Shown: positions 14,975 to 24,006, counted from the first letter of the stretch. The stretch: 37,924 bases of DNA from an uncultured Clostridia bacterium (GCA_944383515.1 CALWPV010000047.1:1-37924), one strand, 5' to 3'. A program made the numbers and translations. Notes: generated by a model not told the origin, from the sequence alone.

Positions 14975-16574
14975 ACAAAAACTGTGGCCGGTCCGGTATC
15001 GTATGCTCAGCTTAATATTTATATTAGCGCTGCTTGCCAGCGGCTGCGCACAGATTACGCAGCCGGCAGAGACTGCAATAGAGCAGGAAAAGCAGGAAGA
15101 AGCGCAGGGCCCTTTGCAGGTGTATCTCATGGGACATGGCAATTATATTTCAAGTGAAGATAAAGAGTGGGAAGAATATTCACTTCCTGTTACCATTGGC
15201 CTAGAAACGACATGGTATATGCCAGGCTATGCACAGGGCAATCCTTTATATCAAGCGCTGCTGGATTATGCCGATGAAACGGAAACAGAGATTCAGGTCA
15301 CTTTTTTTGACAATTCTACTGACCTGATGCAGCAAGTGCAGGAAAACACGGCCCAAGGCGAGGGGCCCGATCTGGCGCTTATTGTTAAACAGTTTAGCGC
15401 TAACGCGCAAAACAGCTGGTGGAAACTGCTGCAAGACGGAACCTTTGAGAATCTGAGTCCGTATTTGAATCTTGATGTGAATCGGTATTATGAGCCGGTA
15501 CTGCGCAGTGGGCAGTATCAGGAGAAGCAATATCTGGTTCCCCTTCTGTTCGATCTTAGCGGATTTGTTACCTCGGAAGAGTTTTTGCAGGAAGTAGGCC
15601 AGGCGATACCTACGGAACAGGCCAGCTATGAAGAAATAGTGAATCTATTTCGCGAGACCTGTATGGCGCTGCAACAAAATTCTTCGAAACTAGCGCTGTA
15701 TGAAGGAACAACCATTTGGGAGCATTACATTATGAATGCGCTTTTGGCGGCGGCTGGTTACGGTAATTTACAGGAAAGCAAGCCACTTGCAGAAGAAACC
15801 GTGCAGCAGATTTTAAGCATGATGCGCGAGTTTTTAGTGCAAAATTGGCAGAAAATACCTGGCTGTATAGAGAATACAGCAAAAGAAAATCGCAATAAGG
15901 GGAACGCCTTGTATGATCGTTTTAATTTTGGCCCTCTATATGCGGAAGACCCGGAGTATAAACGGGAAATGCTGGGAATTATGTTAGACGGCGGATTTGG
16001 CGGTCATTTAGCTTGCAGCAGCCTCATAATGCAGGCTTATGCGCTGCAGACCTATTATGGCGAAATGGGTGAGAATGTCTTGGTTCGAGGCATTCCTATG
16101 GCTGGCAGCCCAGGCGAGTATACGGCTAATGTAACCGTTTTAGGCTTTTCCCCCGCGGGCTGCGATCAGGTGGAAGGAGCGGCAGCGTGTTTACAGTATT
16201 TGCTAGATTATGATTATCCGCCGGAGATTGGCATTTCTGTCAGTCGCGAGAGGGTAGAAGAGGATCTGGCGTTTTTACAAAATGCTGCCACAGAGCTATA
16301 TATTCAGCCGCAATATGATCCAATGGCTGACAAAGCCATTCAGCAAGAGCTTTTTAACCAAAGCAAGGTTATATTTAACCCCATGCAGGAGGAGGTGGCG
16401 CAAACGCTGCAGCAGTTGTTAGACCATATAGGCGGCGCATCGCTTCCGTATGGGAAGGTTATGAGCGAGGGCCAGGTGATCTTAGAAGCCTATTGGGATG
16501 GCGAGCAGAGCGCGCAGGAGGCAGCCCGGTCGATCTGCTCTATGCTGAATCAATTTTGGGGCGTGTCAGCGTAG
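14961..16574 (+). CDS. Solute-binding-like lipoprotein A' (paralog of the 2931 lipoprotein)
   Basis: Lipid-anchored protein of 537 residues. A basic N-terminus (MKRHKQKLWPVRYR) precedes a hydrophobic span and lipobox ASGC (Cys29), then a Gln/Glu-rich linker. The start has GGGAGG about 7 bases upstream, inside the end of B'. It aligns over its whole length with lipoprotein A: PDLALI, YYEPVLRSG, QEKQYLVPLLFD, TAKENRN, EYTANVTVLG, GISVSRERVEEDL and a common C-terminal block LLDHIGGASLP. This supports duplication of an ancestral A/B pair. It probably binds a solute outside the cell; no transport partner is encoded beside it. Confidence 0.75.
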   Translation: MKRHKQKLWPVRYRMLSLIFILALLASGCAQITQPAETAIEQEKQEEAQGPLQVYLMGHGNYISSEDKEWEEYSLPVTIGLETTWYMPGYAQGNPLYQALLDYADETETEIQVTFFDNSTDLMQQVQENTAQGEGPDLALIVKQFSANAQNSWWKLLQDGTFENLSPYLNLDVNRYYEPVLRSGQYQEKQYLVPLLFDLSGFVTSEEFLQEVGQAIPTEQASYEEIVNLFRETCMALQQNSSKLALYEGTTIWEHYIMNALLAAAGYGNLQESKPLAEETVQQILSMMREFLVQNWQKIPGCIENTAKENRNKGNALYDRFNFGPLYAEDPEYKREMLGIMLDGGFGGHLACSSLIMQAYALQTYYGEMGENVLVRGIPMAGSPGEYTANVTVLGFSPAGCDQVEGAAACLQYLLDYDYPPEIGISVSRERVEEDLAFLQNAATELYIQPQYDPMADKAIQQELFNQSKVIFNPMQEEVAQTLQQLLDHIGGASLPYGKVMSEGQVILEAYWDGEQSAQEAARSICSMLNQFWGVSA

Positions 16575-16590
16575 TCCTAGTACGCTGCGT

Positions 16591-17466
16591 TCATATTTCT
16601 TCCCGCATTAAGCTAAGTAGCGATTGTAGCGCTGCGTTATCGGCGGCAGATTTATAAAAAATGCCAAAGGAAACCGGCGCAATATCCTCTATGGGAATGG
16701 AGACCATAGGTAAATTGGGAGGCAAAAAGAATTCGGGTAAAATAGAGATACCGTATCCGGCGCTGGTCAGTACCATAACGGCTTCAATCGACTCGCAAAA
16801 GTAAAATTCCGAAGGAGAGCGGCCGCCCATAAGCTGCGACTGGGCATGAGCAATCACCGATTGCGAGCGTGCTGGATCAATCAGAACCACACGCTCGTTT
16901 TCTAATGCCTCTAAACGAATGGAAGACTGGCCGGCCAGCGGAGAAGTGGGAGCGCAGATGCAGACAAGCGGCATGCGCCTTAGTTCTTGGTAGGGGAGTC
17001 CTTTTTTCTGCAGTTCGGGCTCGCGAAATCCGATAATCGCATCGAGGTCATTGTCTTCTAAGAGCCGGTGCAAATGATGCGAAGAAGAAACGATAAGGCG
17101 GGGGTGAAGGTTTTGGTATAGCGAAGAGAGTTTTTCCAGTACGGGTTTTAATAAAAAGAGCTGGGTATAACTATAGCAGCCCAGCGATAAAAGCGTAATC
17201 TCCCGGTCGAAGGGATTTTCAAAGCGGCGTTTGGCCCGGTTGGTAAGCACTACAATATGGCGGGCGTCGTCAATAAAAGAGTTTCCTTCCGGCGTGATTT
17301 TAACCGTACGCGTTGTACGCTTAAATAGTTTAACGCCTAGTTCTTTTTCCAGCGACTGAATTTGCTGCGTAACCGCGGGCTGAGTAATATGTAGCTGCTC
17401 GGCGGCGCGTGCGAAATTCAGCGTTTCGGCTACGGTTAAAAAGCAAGTTAATTGAAAAGTATTCAT
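16591..17466 (-). CDS. LysR-family transcriptional regulator
   Basis: Cytoplasmic DNA-binding regulator of 291 residues. Start MNTFQLTCFLTVAETLNFARAA at 17466 was chosen over an ATG 5 codons upstream because GGAAGG lies about 7 bases before it. The N-terminal winged helix-turn-helix (residues 1-60: AAEQLHITQPAVTQQIQSLE) is classic, followed by a periplasmic-binding-like effector domain (about 90-291). It is divergent from the ABC exporter pair at 17596, with a LysR box (17496-17510) between, so it likely controls that operon and itself. Its inducer is unknown. It is convergent with lipoprotein A' at its 3' end, only 16 bases apart. Confidence 0.92.
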   Translation of the reverse strand: MNTFQLTCFLTVAETLNFARAAEQLHITQPAVTQQIQSLEKELGVKLFKRTTRTVKITPEGNSFIDDARHIVVLTNRAKRRFENPFDREITLLSLGCYSYTQLFLLKPVLEKLSSLYQNLHPRLIVSSSHHLHRLLEDNDLDAIIGFREPELQKKGLPYQELRRMPLVCICAPTSPLAGQSSIRLEALENERVVLIDPARSQSVIAHAQSQLMGGRSPSEFYFCESIEAVMVLTSAGYGISILPEFFLPPNLPMVSIPIEDIAPVSFGIFYKSAADNAALQSLLSLMREEI

Positions 17467-17495
17467 AACATTTCCTTCCATAAAATAGAATATTC

Positions 17496-17510
17496 ATAAG
17501 TGTTCCTTAT
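17496..17510. promoter_or_regulatory. LysR box ATAAG-N5-CTTAT
   Basis: Perfect 15-base inverted repeat containing the T-N11-A core of LysR-type binding sites, placed 30 bases from the LysR start and about 20 bases upstream of the exporter -35 box. The position fits both autorepression and activation of the divergent operon. Confidence 0.65.
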
Positions 17511-17530
17511 CAATAATAACATATTCTAAA

Positions 17531-17559
17531 TTCACTTTCAAGAAAAAAGTCAGTATAAT
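17531..17559 (+). promoter_or_regulatory. Promoter of the ABC exporter operon
   Basis: TTCACT (17531-17536), 17 bases, perfect TATAAT (17554-17559), about 37 bases before the ATG at 17596. The weak -35 box and adjacent LysR box suggest activator dependence. Confidence 0.65.
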
Positions 17560-17595
17560 AAGAAACGGACTGTATTTGATTAAGGAGGAATATGT

Positions 17596-19338
17596 ATGAT
17601 TAAAACGTTACTGCGCTATGTGAAGCAGTATAAAAAATCATCCATTCTAACGCCTATTTTTACAGGGTTAGAAGTATTGATGGAAGTTTTAATTCCTTTT
17701 ATCATTGCTTCCCTTATTGATAAAGGAATTGAAGCGGGAGATATGGGGCAGGTCTATTTGTATGGCGGCCTCATGATTGTTTTAGCGTTCCTTAGCTTAA
17801 CGTTTGGTATTTTAGCAGGGCGTTACGGAGCCAACGCTTCGTCTGGGTTTGCCTGCAATTTGCGGGACGGGATTTATGAAAAAATTCAAACCTTTTCTTT
17901 TTCTAATATCGACAAATTCAGCACGGCCAGCTTGGTTACCCGTATGACAACGGATGTTACCAATATTCAAAATGCTTACCAAATGTGCCTGCGCATCGCC
18001 GTGCGCGCCCCGCTCATGCTGATTTGCAGTATGTGTATGGCATTTTTTATTAGCGCGCGGCTTAGTAGCATTTTCCTGGTTGCCATGGTTTTCTTAGCCA
18101 TAGGCTTAATTTTAATTATGAGCAAGACCACGAAAATTTTTAACCAGGTCTTTAAGCGGTATGACGACCTGAACGCCAGCGTGCAGGAAAACGTTTCGGC
18201 CATTCGCGTTGTCAAAGCGTTTGTGCGGGAAGATCACGAAACCGAAAAGTTTTCTAAAGCGGCGAATACATTATATAAAATGTTTGTCAAGGCCGAGAGC
18301 ATTTTGGCGTTTAACAACCCCATTATGATGACCGCGGTTTATGGCTGTATTGTGGCTATTTCCTGGTTTGGCGCCAAGCTGATTGTAGCGGGCGGCCTTA
18401 CCACCGGCGAGCTCACGTCGCTCTTTAGTTATGTTATGAGCGTGCTCATGTCGCTCATGATGCTGTCTATGATCTTTGTCATGTTAACCATGAGCCTGGC
18501 CAGCGCGCGTCGTATTGCCGAGGTGCTGAATGAACAGCCCGATCTGGCCAATCCCGACAAGCCACAGGAAGTTGTGAAAGACGGCAGTATCGACTTTAAT
18601 CATGTGAGCTTTTCGTATAAACACGGCAGCGGCGAAGAATCGCTGCGCGACATAGACCTGCACATTCAATCTGGGGAAACCATTGGCATTATCGGCGGTA
18701 CGGGCTGTGGTAAATCCACTTTGGTCAATCTGATTAGCCGTTTGTATGATGTCGACCAGGGACAGGTAAAGGTTGGCGGCATAGATGTACGCGCTTACGA
18801 CATGGAGGCTCTGCGTGACCAGGTAGCGGTAGTGCTGCAAAAAAATGTTCTTTTTTCAGGTACTATTTTAAACAATCTTCGCTGGGGTAAAGAAGACGCA
18901 ACGCTGGAAGAATGCAAAGAGGTATGCCGTCAGGCCTGCGCCGACGAATTTATCGAGCGCTTTCCCAGTGGCTATGATACCTGGATTGAGCAAGGCGGCA
19001 CCAATGTATCCGGCGGTCAGAAGCAGAGACTGTGTATTGCCCGGGCTCTGCTGAAAAAGCCTAAAATATTGATTCTCGACGATTCCACCAGCGCCGTAGA
19101 TACGGCAACCGATGCGAAAATTCGTAAGGCTTTTGCCACCAGCATTCCCGGCACCACAAAGCTGATTATCGCCCAGCGCATTTCCAGCGTGCAAGACGCG
19201 GATCGTATTATCGTGCTGGACAACGGAACGGTGAATGGTTTCGGTACCCATGAAGAGCTGTTACAAACCAATCAGATTTATCAGGAAATTTACGAAGCCC
19301 AAACGAAGGGCGGCGGCGATTTCGATGCCGAAGGCTAA
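17596..19338 (+). CDS. Heterodimeric ABC exporter, subunit with degenerate ATP-site residues
   Basis: Permease-ATPase fusion of 580 residues: six membrane spans (about 15-310) and an ATPase domain. Walker A GGTGCGKST at 367-375 and signature VSGGQ at 471-475 are intact. Walker B is ILILDDSTS, with Asp496 in place of the catalytic Glu, and the switch position reads IIAQRIS with Gln527 in place of His. Those changes are the known mark of the non-catalytic half in heterodimeric exporters of the TM287/288, BmrCD and LmrCD kind. The partner is the next gene, 21 bases downstream. It probably exports drugs, lipids or peptides; the substrate is not evident. It is divergent from a LysR regulator. ATG with AAGGAGG upstream. 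Confidence 0.9.
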   Translation: MIKTLLRYVKQYKKSSILTPIFTGLEVLMEVLIPFIIASLIDKGIEAGDMGQVYLYGGLMIVLAFLSLTFGILAGRYGANASSGFACNLRDGIYEKIQTFSFSNIDKFSTASLVTRMTTDVTNIQNAYQMCLRIAVRAPLMLICSMCMAFFISARLSSIFLVAMVFLAIGLILIMSKTTKIFNQVFKRYDDLNASVQENVSAIRVVKAFVREDHETEKFSKAANTLYKMFVKAESILAFNNPIMMTAVYGCIVAISWFGAKLIVAGGLTTGELTSLFSYVMSVLMSLMMLSMIFVMLTMSLASARRIAEVLNEQPDLANPDKPQEVVKDGSIDFNHVSFSYKHGSGEESLRDIDLHIQSGETIGIIGGTGCGKSTLVNLISRLYDVDQGQVKVGGIDVRAYDMEALRDQVAVVLQKNVLFSGTILNNLRWGKEDATLEECKEVCRQACADEFIERFPSGYDTWIEQGGTNVSGGQKQRLCIARALLKKPKILILDDSTSAVDTATDAKIRKAFATSIPGTTKLIIAQRISSVQDADRIIVLDNGTVNGFGTHEELLQTNQIYQEIYEAQTKGGGDFDAEG

Positions 19339-19359
19339 AGGAAAGGATGGTGAGCAGAT

Positions 19360-21255
19360 ATGGTAGAACAGTATAAAAAACGTAAAACCGATAAGAAAAT
19401 GGTCCTGCGTACCACTAAACGGGTACTGGGATACATGCTTAAAAATTATAAATTTCGCTTTGCCCTTGTGGTGCTATGCATTCTGATTACAGCGCTGGCA
19501 ACGCTCAGCGGTAATTTATTTGCCCAGCGCCTCATCGACGACTATATCGTGCCTATGACGCAGTCGGCTTCGCCCGATTTTGGGCCCCTGGCCCACGCGC
19601 TCATGCAAATGGTCTGTATCTATGTTGTGGGCATTGCCTCGGCATACACCTATAACCGCCTTATGGTCAATATTAGCCAGGGAACCATGCGCAATTTGCG
19701 AATTCAGCTCTTTAAAAACATGGAATCCCTGCCCATTCGTTATTTTGACACCCATGCGCACGGCGACATTATGTCGGTGTATACAAACGACGTCGACACG
19801 CTGCGGCAGCTGATCGGTCAGAGCATTCCGCAAATCATTAACTCGTCGATTACCCTGATTACTTCTTTTGTCAGTATGCTGGTGCTCGACATTCCGCTGA
19901 CCCTTCTTACGCTGGTTATGATTGGCGTAATGCTGTTTGTAACTACCCGCATAGCGGGAAGATCGGCGCATTATTTCGCCTATCAGCAGAAAAATCTGGG
20001 TATTGTGAACGGATATATTGAGGAAATGATGGAAGGCCAGAAAGTAGTTAAGGTTTTCTGTCATGAAGAAAAAAGTCTGGAAGAATTCCGGAGAATCAAT
20101 GAAGACCTGCGGGAAAGCATGGATAAGGCGAATACCTTTGCCAACATTACCATGCCTGTCAATGGCAATATTGGAAATATCAGTTATGTGCTTTGCGCTG
20201 TAGTGGGCGCGATGCTGGCCTTAAGCGGTTATGCCGGCTTAACGCTGGGCACGCTGGTTTCGTTTTTGACTTTAAACCGTAACTCGACGCAGCCGGTGAG
20301 CCAGATTAGTCAGCAGACTAACTTTATTGTTATGGCCATGGCCGGCGCGAATCGTGTGTTTGACATGATGGATCAGCAGCCGGAGGTGGACGACGGTTAT
20401 GTAGAGCTGGTGAATGCGGTAGAGCAGCCCAACGGCACCTTGGTAGAAAGCGAAAAGCGCACGGGCGTGTGGGCCTGGCGGCATCCGCACAAGGCGGACG
20501 GTACGGTAACGTATACGAAGCTGGAAGGCGATGTAACCTTAGACGACGTTGATTTTGGCTATGACGAGAATAAAATTGTGCTGCATAACATTAAGCTTTA
20601 CGCAACGCCGGGACAGAAGATTGCGTTTGTAGGCAGCACGGGCGCGGGAAAAACCACAATTACCAACCTGATTAACCGGTTTTACGACATTGCCGATGGC
20701 AAAATTCGTTATGACGGCATTAATATCAATAAAATTAAAAAGGCCGATCTGCGCCGGTCGCTGGGTATGGTACTGCAAGATACGCATTTATTTACCGGAA
20801 CGGTGCTCGATAATATCCGGTATGGCCGTCTGGACGCAACGGACGAAGAGTGTAAGGCGGCGGCTAAGCTGGCGAATGCCGACGGATTTATACGCCGCCT
20901 TCCCGATGGCTACCAGACGGTACTGACGGGCGACGGCTCGAATTTGAGCCAGGGCCAGCGGCAGCTACTAGCGATTGCCCGCGCGGCGGTAGCCGATCCG
21001 CCGGTACTCATTTTGGACGAGGCTACGTCTTCCATTGACACGCGTACAGAAACGCTGGTACAAGAAGGTATGGACCGGCTAATGAAGGGGCGTACCACCT
21101 TTGTCATTGCACACCGCCTGTCAACCGTTAAAAATGCGGATTGTATTATGGTTCTGGAACAGGGACGCATTATTGAGCGCGGTACGCACAAGCAGCTGCT
21201 GGAAGAAAAAGGCCGGTATTATCAGCTGTATACCGGTAACGCGATCGGCGGCTGA
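19360..21255 (+). CDS. Heterodimeric ABC exporter, catalytic subunit
   Basis: Permease-ATPase fusion of 631 residues. Walker A GSTGAGKTT at 425-433, Walker B LILDEATSS with catalytic Glu554 and switch His585 are canonical, while the signature reads LSQGQ (529-533), the usual variant in the partner of a degenerate subunit. A charged basic N-terminal tail precedes the first span. Between the membrane and ATPase domains there is an extra linker (about residues 347-388, with WAWRHPHKADG) that explains its greater length compared with the 580-residue partner. Together the two form one transporter with one working ATP site. The start has AAGGATGG/GTGAG before it. Confidence 0.9.
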   Translation: MVEQYKKRKTDKKMVLRTTKRVLGYMLKNYKFRFALVVLCILITALATLSGNLFAQRLIDDYIVPMTQSASPDFGPLAHALMQMVCIYVVGIASAYTYNRLMVNISQGTMRNLRIQLFKNMESLPIRYFDTHAHGDIMSVYTNDVDTLRQLIGQSIPQIINSSITLITSFVSMLVLDIPLTLLTLVMIGVMLFVTTRIAGRSAHYFAYQQKNLGIVNGYIEEMMEGQKVVKVFCHEEKSLEEFRRINEDLRESMDKANTFANITMPVNGNIGNISYVLCAVVGAMLALSGYAGLTLGTLVSFLTLNRNSTQPVSQISQQTNFIVMAMAGANRVFDMMDQQPEVDDGYVELVNAVEQPNGTLVESEKRTGVWAWRHPHKADGTVTYTKLEGDVTLDDVDFGYDENKIVLHNIKLYATPGQKIAFVGSTGAGKTTITNLINRFYDIADGKIRYDGININKIKKADLRRSLGMVLQDTHLFTGTVLDNIRYGRLDATDEECKAAAKLANADGFIRRLPDGYQTVLTGDGSNLSQGQRQLLAIARAAVADPPVLILDEATSSIDTRTETLVQEGMDRLMKGRTTFVIAHRLSTVKNADCIMVLEQGRIIERGTHKQLLEEKGRYYQLYTGNAIGG

Positions 21256-21271
21256 GAAAGAGAGGTAATGT

Positions 21272-22330
21272 ATGGGGATTCAGGAGTATCCGGTTGGACG
21301 CATGCCAAGGGGAAGGCGCAATCTGATTACCGATGTAGCCGGCGTGCGCGTGGGGCACTATACGGTGCATCAGGACCGGCAGCATACCGGCGTAACCGTA
21401 GTGCTGCCGGGCAGCGGAAACTGCTACCAAAACCAGCCGGTAGCCGCCGCCTATGTGCATAATGGGTATGGTAAAACTATGGGCAGTATTCAAATTCAAG
21501 AGCTGGGCGTGTTGGAAACGCCCATTGCGCTTACGAATACGCTGAATGTTGGCGTGGTGGCCGACGCCCTGATTGAGTATACGCTGCGGCAGTGTCAGAA
21601 AGACGGTGTGGCGTGTACGTCGATCAATCCGGTGGTTGGCGAGTGTAACGACAGCCAGTTAAACTGCATTGCGCACCGGGCGGTACAAGCGGAGCACGTA
21701 TGGCAGGCGATAGATTCGGCTGCGGAAGATTTTGAAGAAGGAAGCGTGGGCGCGGGTACCGGCACGCTTTGCTACGGGCTCAAGGGCGGCATTGGTTCGG
21801 CTTCGCGCTGTTTTGAGCTGGAAGGCCGCCGCTTTACGCTGGGCGTACTGGTGCAGTCTAATTTTGGCAGTTTGCGCGATTTCACCGTGAACGGACGGCC
21901 GGTGGGAAAGAGGATTAGCGCGGCATTAAGTAAGCAGACAGGAAAGGCCCCGTCCGAGGCGGAGCAGGCCGATAAAGGCTCGATTATGACGGTGCTGGCA
22001 ACGGATCTTCCGGTGACGGCCAGGCAGCTGCAGCGGATTGCCCGCCGCGCGGGCGCAGGACTGGCGCGGAGCGGATCGTATATTGGGCATGGAAGCGGCG
22101 AGGTGATGCTGGCGTTTTCTACCGCGAATACGCGAAGCCGCAGCGGCGCGGCGTTTGAAACGCTAAGCGTGGTGCGGGAAGATCTGCTGGATGCGGCGTT
22201 TGCCGCGGCGGTGGAGGCAACGCATGAGGCGGTGCTTTCGTCTATGGTGCATGCGAAGGCGGCGCGGGGGCTCGACGGCCGCGTGTGGCATTCGCTCTCT
22301 GAATTTGACTGGATGGAAAAAGAAGAATAG
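21272..22330 (+). CDS. P1 family peptidase (S58, DmpA/BapA-like aminopeptidase)
   Basis: Enzyme of 352 residues of the N-terminal-nucleophile fold that cleaves itself into two chains. The predicted cleavage is Gly236-Ser237 in DKGSIMTVLATD, so Ser237 would be the nucleophile. The typical N-terminus RNLITDVAGVRVGHYT, the GYGKTMGSIQIQELG and ETPIALTNTLNVG blocks and the GVLVQSNFG segment all match. Family members release N-terminal D- or beta-amino acids or act on amides and esters; the natural substrate is usually unknown. It has no signal peptide, so it is cytoplasmic. Closely follows the ABC exporter (16 bases), so it may be part of the same transcript and act on an imported or exported peptide; that link is inference. 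Confidence 0.88.
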   Translation: MGIQEYPVGRMPRGRRNLITDVAGVRVGHYTVHQDRQHTGVTVVLPGSGNCYQNQPVAAAYVHNGYGKTMGSIQIQELGVLETPIALTNTLNVGVVADALIEYTLRQCQKDGVACTSINPVVGECNDSQLNCIAHRAVQAEHVWQAIDSAAEDFEEGSVGAGTGTLCYGLKGGIGSASRCFELEGRRFTLGVLVQSNFGSLRDFTVNGRPVGKRISAALSKQTGKAPSEAEQADKGSIMTVLATDLPVTARQLQRIARRAGAGLARSGSYIGHGSGEVMLAFSTANTRSRSGAAFETLSVVREDLLDAAFAAAVEATHEAVLSSMVHAKAARGLDGRVWHSLSEFDWMEKEE

Positions 22331-22386
22331 GAGGGGCCATTTTCAGCATAATAGAATGGCTAGCCGCGGAGGGCGCGTTTTGGCGT

Positions 22387-22791
22387 TTGCTTCCCGTGGC
22401 GGCGGTGCTGGCGCGCACCGCGTACGTTGATTATAAAAGAAAGCGGATTCCGAATCGGTATCCGCTTTTTCTGCTCTGCAGTGGGGTGTTATATGCTATG
22501 AGCCAGCCCATGCATGTGGCGTTTCGCGCGACGGGCGCACTGGCAGGGGCCGCCCCGCTGCTGCTTGTCGCACTCATTCGGCCTGGCGCCATGGGCGGCG
22601 GCGATATTAAGCTAATGGCCGCCGGCGGATGTCTGTTAGGGCCGGAAGGAGTGCTAAGGGCTCTGGCGCTGGGGTTTGGTATAGCCGGCGCACAGTGCGC
22701 ATACCTTTTGGCCACGCGCCGGGCCGGGCCGCGCGACGCCCTGGCGCTGGGCCCCGCGCTTTGCATGGGTTTATGGCTGGCCTTTTTTTAG
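22387..22791 (+). CDS. Small A24 prepilin-peptidase-like membrane protein
   Basis: Membrane aspartic peptidase-like protein of at least 134 residues. The two A24 aspartates are present: YVDYKRKRIPNRYP (Asp15 counting from the TTG at 22387) and GAMGGGDIKLMAAGG (GxGD, Asp73). Around four hydrophobic spans are visible; the N-terminal methylase half of large enzymes is absent, as in CpaA/TadV-type proteins. No in-frame ATG exists at the N-terminus. The TTG at 22387 has GGAGGG 13 bases upstream. An ATT at 22339 sits 4 bases after a strong AGGAGG and would add 16 residues. No pilin or assembly genes are in the window. Convergent 4-base overlap with the next gene. Confidence 0.72.
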   Translation: MLPVAAVLARTAYVDYKRKRIPNRYPLFLLCSGVLYAMSQPMHVAFRATGALAGAAPLLLVALIRPGAMGGGDIKLMAAGGCLLGPEGVLRALALGFGIAGAQCAYLLATRRAGPRDALALGPALCMGLWLAFF

Positions 22792-23969
22792 AAATAGTCG
22801 CTAAAAAAGACGTCTTTTTTCGGGAAGATAGGCGTGAGACGGCTGGGATCCACGTAGCACTCAACGTCAGACAGCCACAGCGCCTGCGAGAGGGAAAGCG
22901 AGCCCAGCACCAGCTGCGTAAAGCGCTGCACAGATACTTTTAAATCGGGGCGGCCGCCAAACCGTTCTCGGGTAACCTCCTGCGCCTTACCCTGCGCGTA
23001 GCGCACCAGATAGAGGCCGGTGTTTTCCGGCAGGAACGCGTCGTCTACGTGAATACAAAGAGCGCCGGTCTCCTGCGGGTAGCGCATGAGCTCCAGCGCA
23101 CGCTGGACATGGACCACCCGGGCCATGCCATGGGCCTGCACTTCTAAAGATACGTCATAGCACTCGGGAATCATGTCCGTCAGCGGTACGCTGGGCGGCA
23201 AGCTAAGGTCAACTTGCCCGTACTGCGCCCGCAGAGCGTATAAGAAGCCGAAAATTTCGCGCAGCGCCTGCGGCGTGCGGTACGCCAAATCTTCCACCCG
23301 CAGGGTGTATAAATCGGCGTCTGGCTTGGCGTCTTTCGTAAACGTTACGAACGCGTCGTCGCCAATCAAATAGGTATACCGCACATCGCGGTACGGATCC
23401 TGCGCCACGCGCCACTGCGCGTCTTTACGTAAAACAGCTAAATTTATCTGTTTTCCAAAGTCACGGTGAATCAGCATAAGAGGGTTATCATCCGACGGAT
23501 TCCACTGGGTTATCATGGTTACCCGCTCCGGACGGGGAAACACAGACAGCGCCGCCATGGGCAGCCGGTAGCGGTGCGTGCGCTGCACCAGCTCATAGCC
23601 AAATTTGCGGTAAAACAGGTGGGAAAAGGGGTATAGCGTAGAAAACACAATGTCCTCTTTTTTCCACTTAGGCATCAGCGATGCAAAGAGGCTACGAATT
23701 CCGCCTTGTCCGCGGCCTTCCGGAAGCGAAGCCACACCGCCGATGCCGGCGCATTTCACTAGGCTGCCGTCAAACCAAACGCCGAAATCATGCACATGCA
23801 TGGTAGAGGTGAGCGGATCGCCATAGCCCCACACCTGCGAAGGCCCCGGCTCGGGCATGGTAAACTTGGTAGCGTCAAAAGGACTCACAAAAGCAACCGC
23901 GCTAATTTGCCGGGCTTTTAATAGATCTTCAGCCGTGGTGAGCGGCCGAACAGTAGAGGAATTGTCCAT
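22788..23969 (-). CDS. Eis-like GNAT N-acetyltransferase
   Basis: Cytoplasmic protein of 393 residues. The ATG at 23969 (MDNSSTVRPLTTAEDL) is preceded by AAAGGAG at 8 bases; 22 further upstream codons are open but unsupported. The first GNAT domain has the acetyl-CoA loop VASLPEGRGQGGIRSLF, then FSTLYPFSHLFYRKFGYEL, a stretch typical of the Eis/enhanced-intracellular-survival family. A second GNAT-like domain and an SCP2-like C-terminal region (about 290-393) complete the usual order and length. Mycobacterial Eis acetylates aminoglycosides and proteins; clostridial members are mostly uncharacterised. Divergent from the DegV operon. Confidence 0.82.
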   Translation of the reverse strand: MDNSSTVRPLTTAEDLLKARQISAVAFVSPFDATKFTMPEPGPSQVWGYGDPLTSTMHVHDFGVWFDGSLVKCAGIGGVASLPEGRGQGGIRSLFASLMPKWKKEDIVFSTLYPFSHLFYRKFGYELVQRTHRYRLPMAALSVFPRPERVTMITQWNPSDDNPLMLIHRDFGKQINLAVLRKDAQWRVAQDPYRDVRYTYLIGDDAFVTFTKDAKPDADLYTLRVEDLAYRTPQALREIFGFLYALRAQYGQVDLSLPPSVPLTDMIPECYDVSLEVQAHGMARVVHVQRALELMRYPQETGALCIHVDDAFLPENTGLYLVRYAQGKAQEVTRERFGGRPDLKVSVQRFTQLVLGSLSLSQALWLSDVECYVDPSRLTPIFPKKDVFFSDYF

Positions 23970-24006
23970 AGGAGGTTCTCCTTTCGGTGAAGTAAGGCTT
24001 GAGAGT

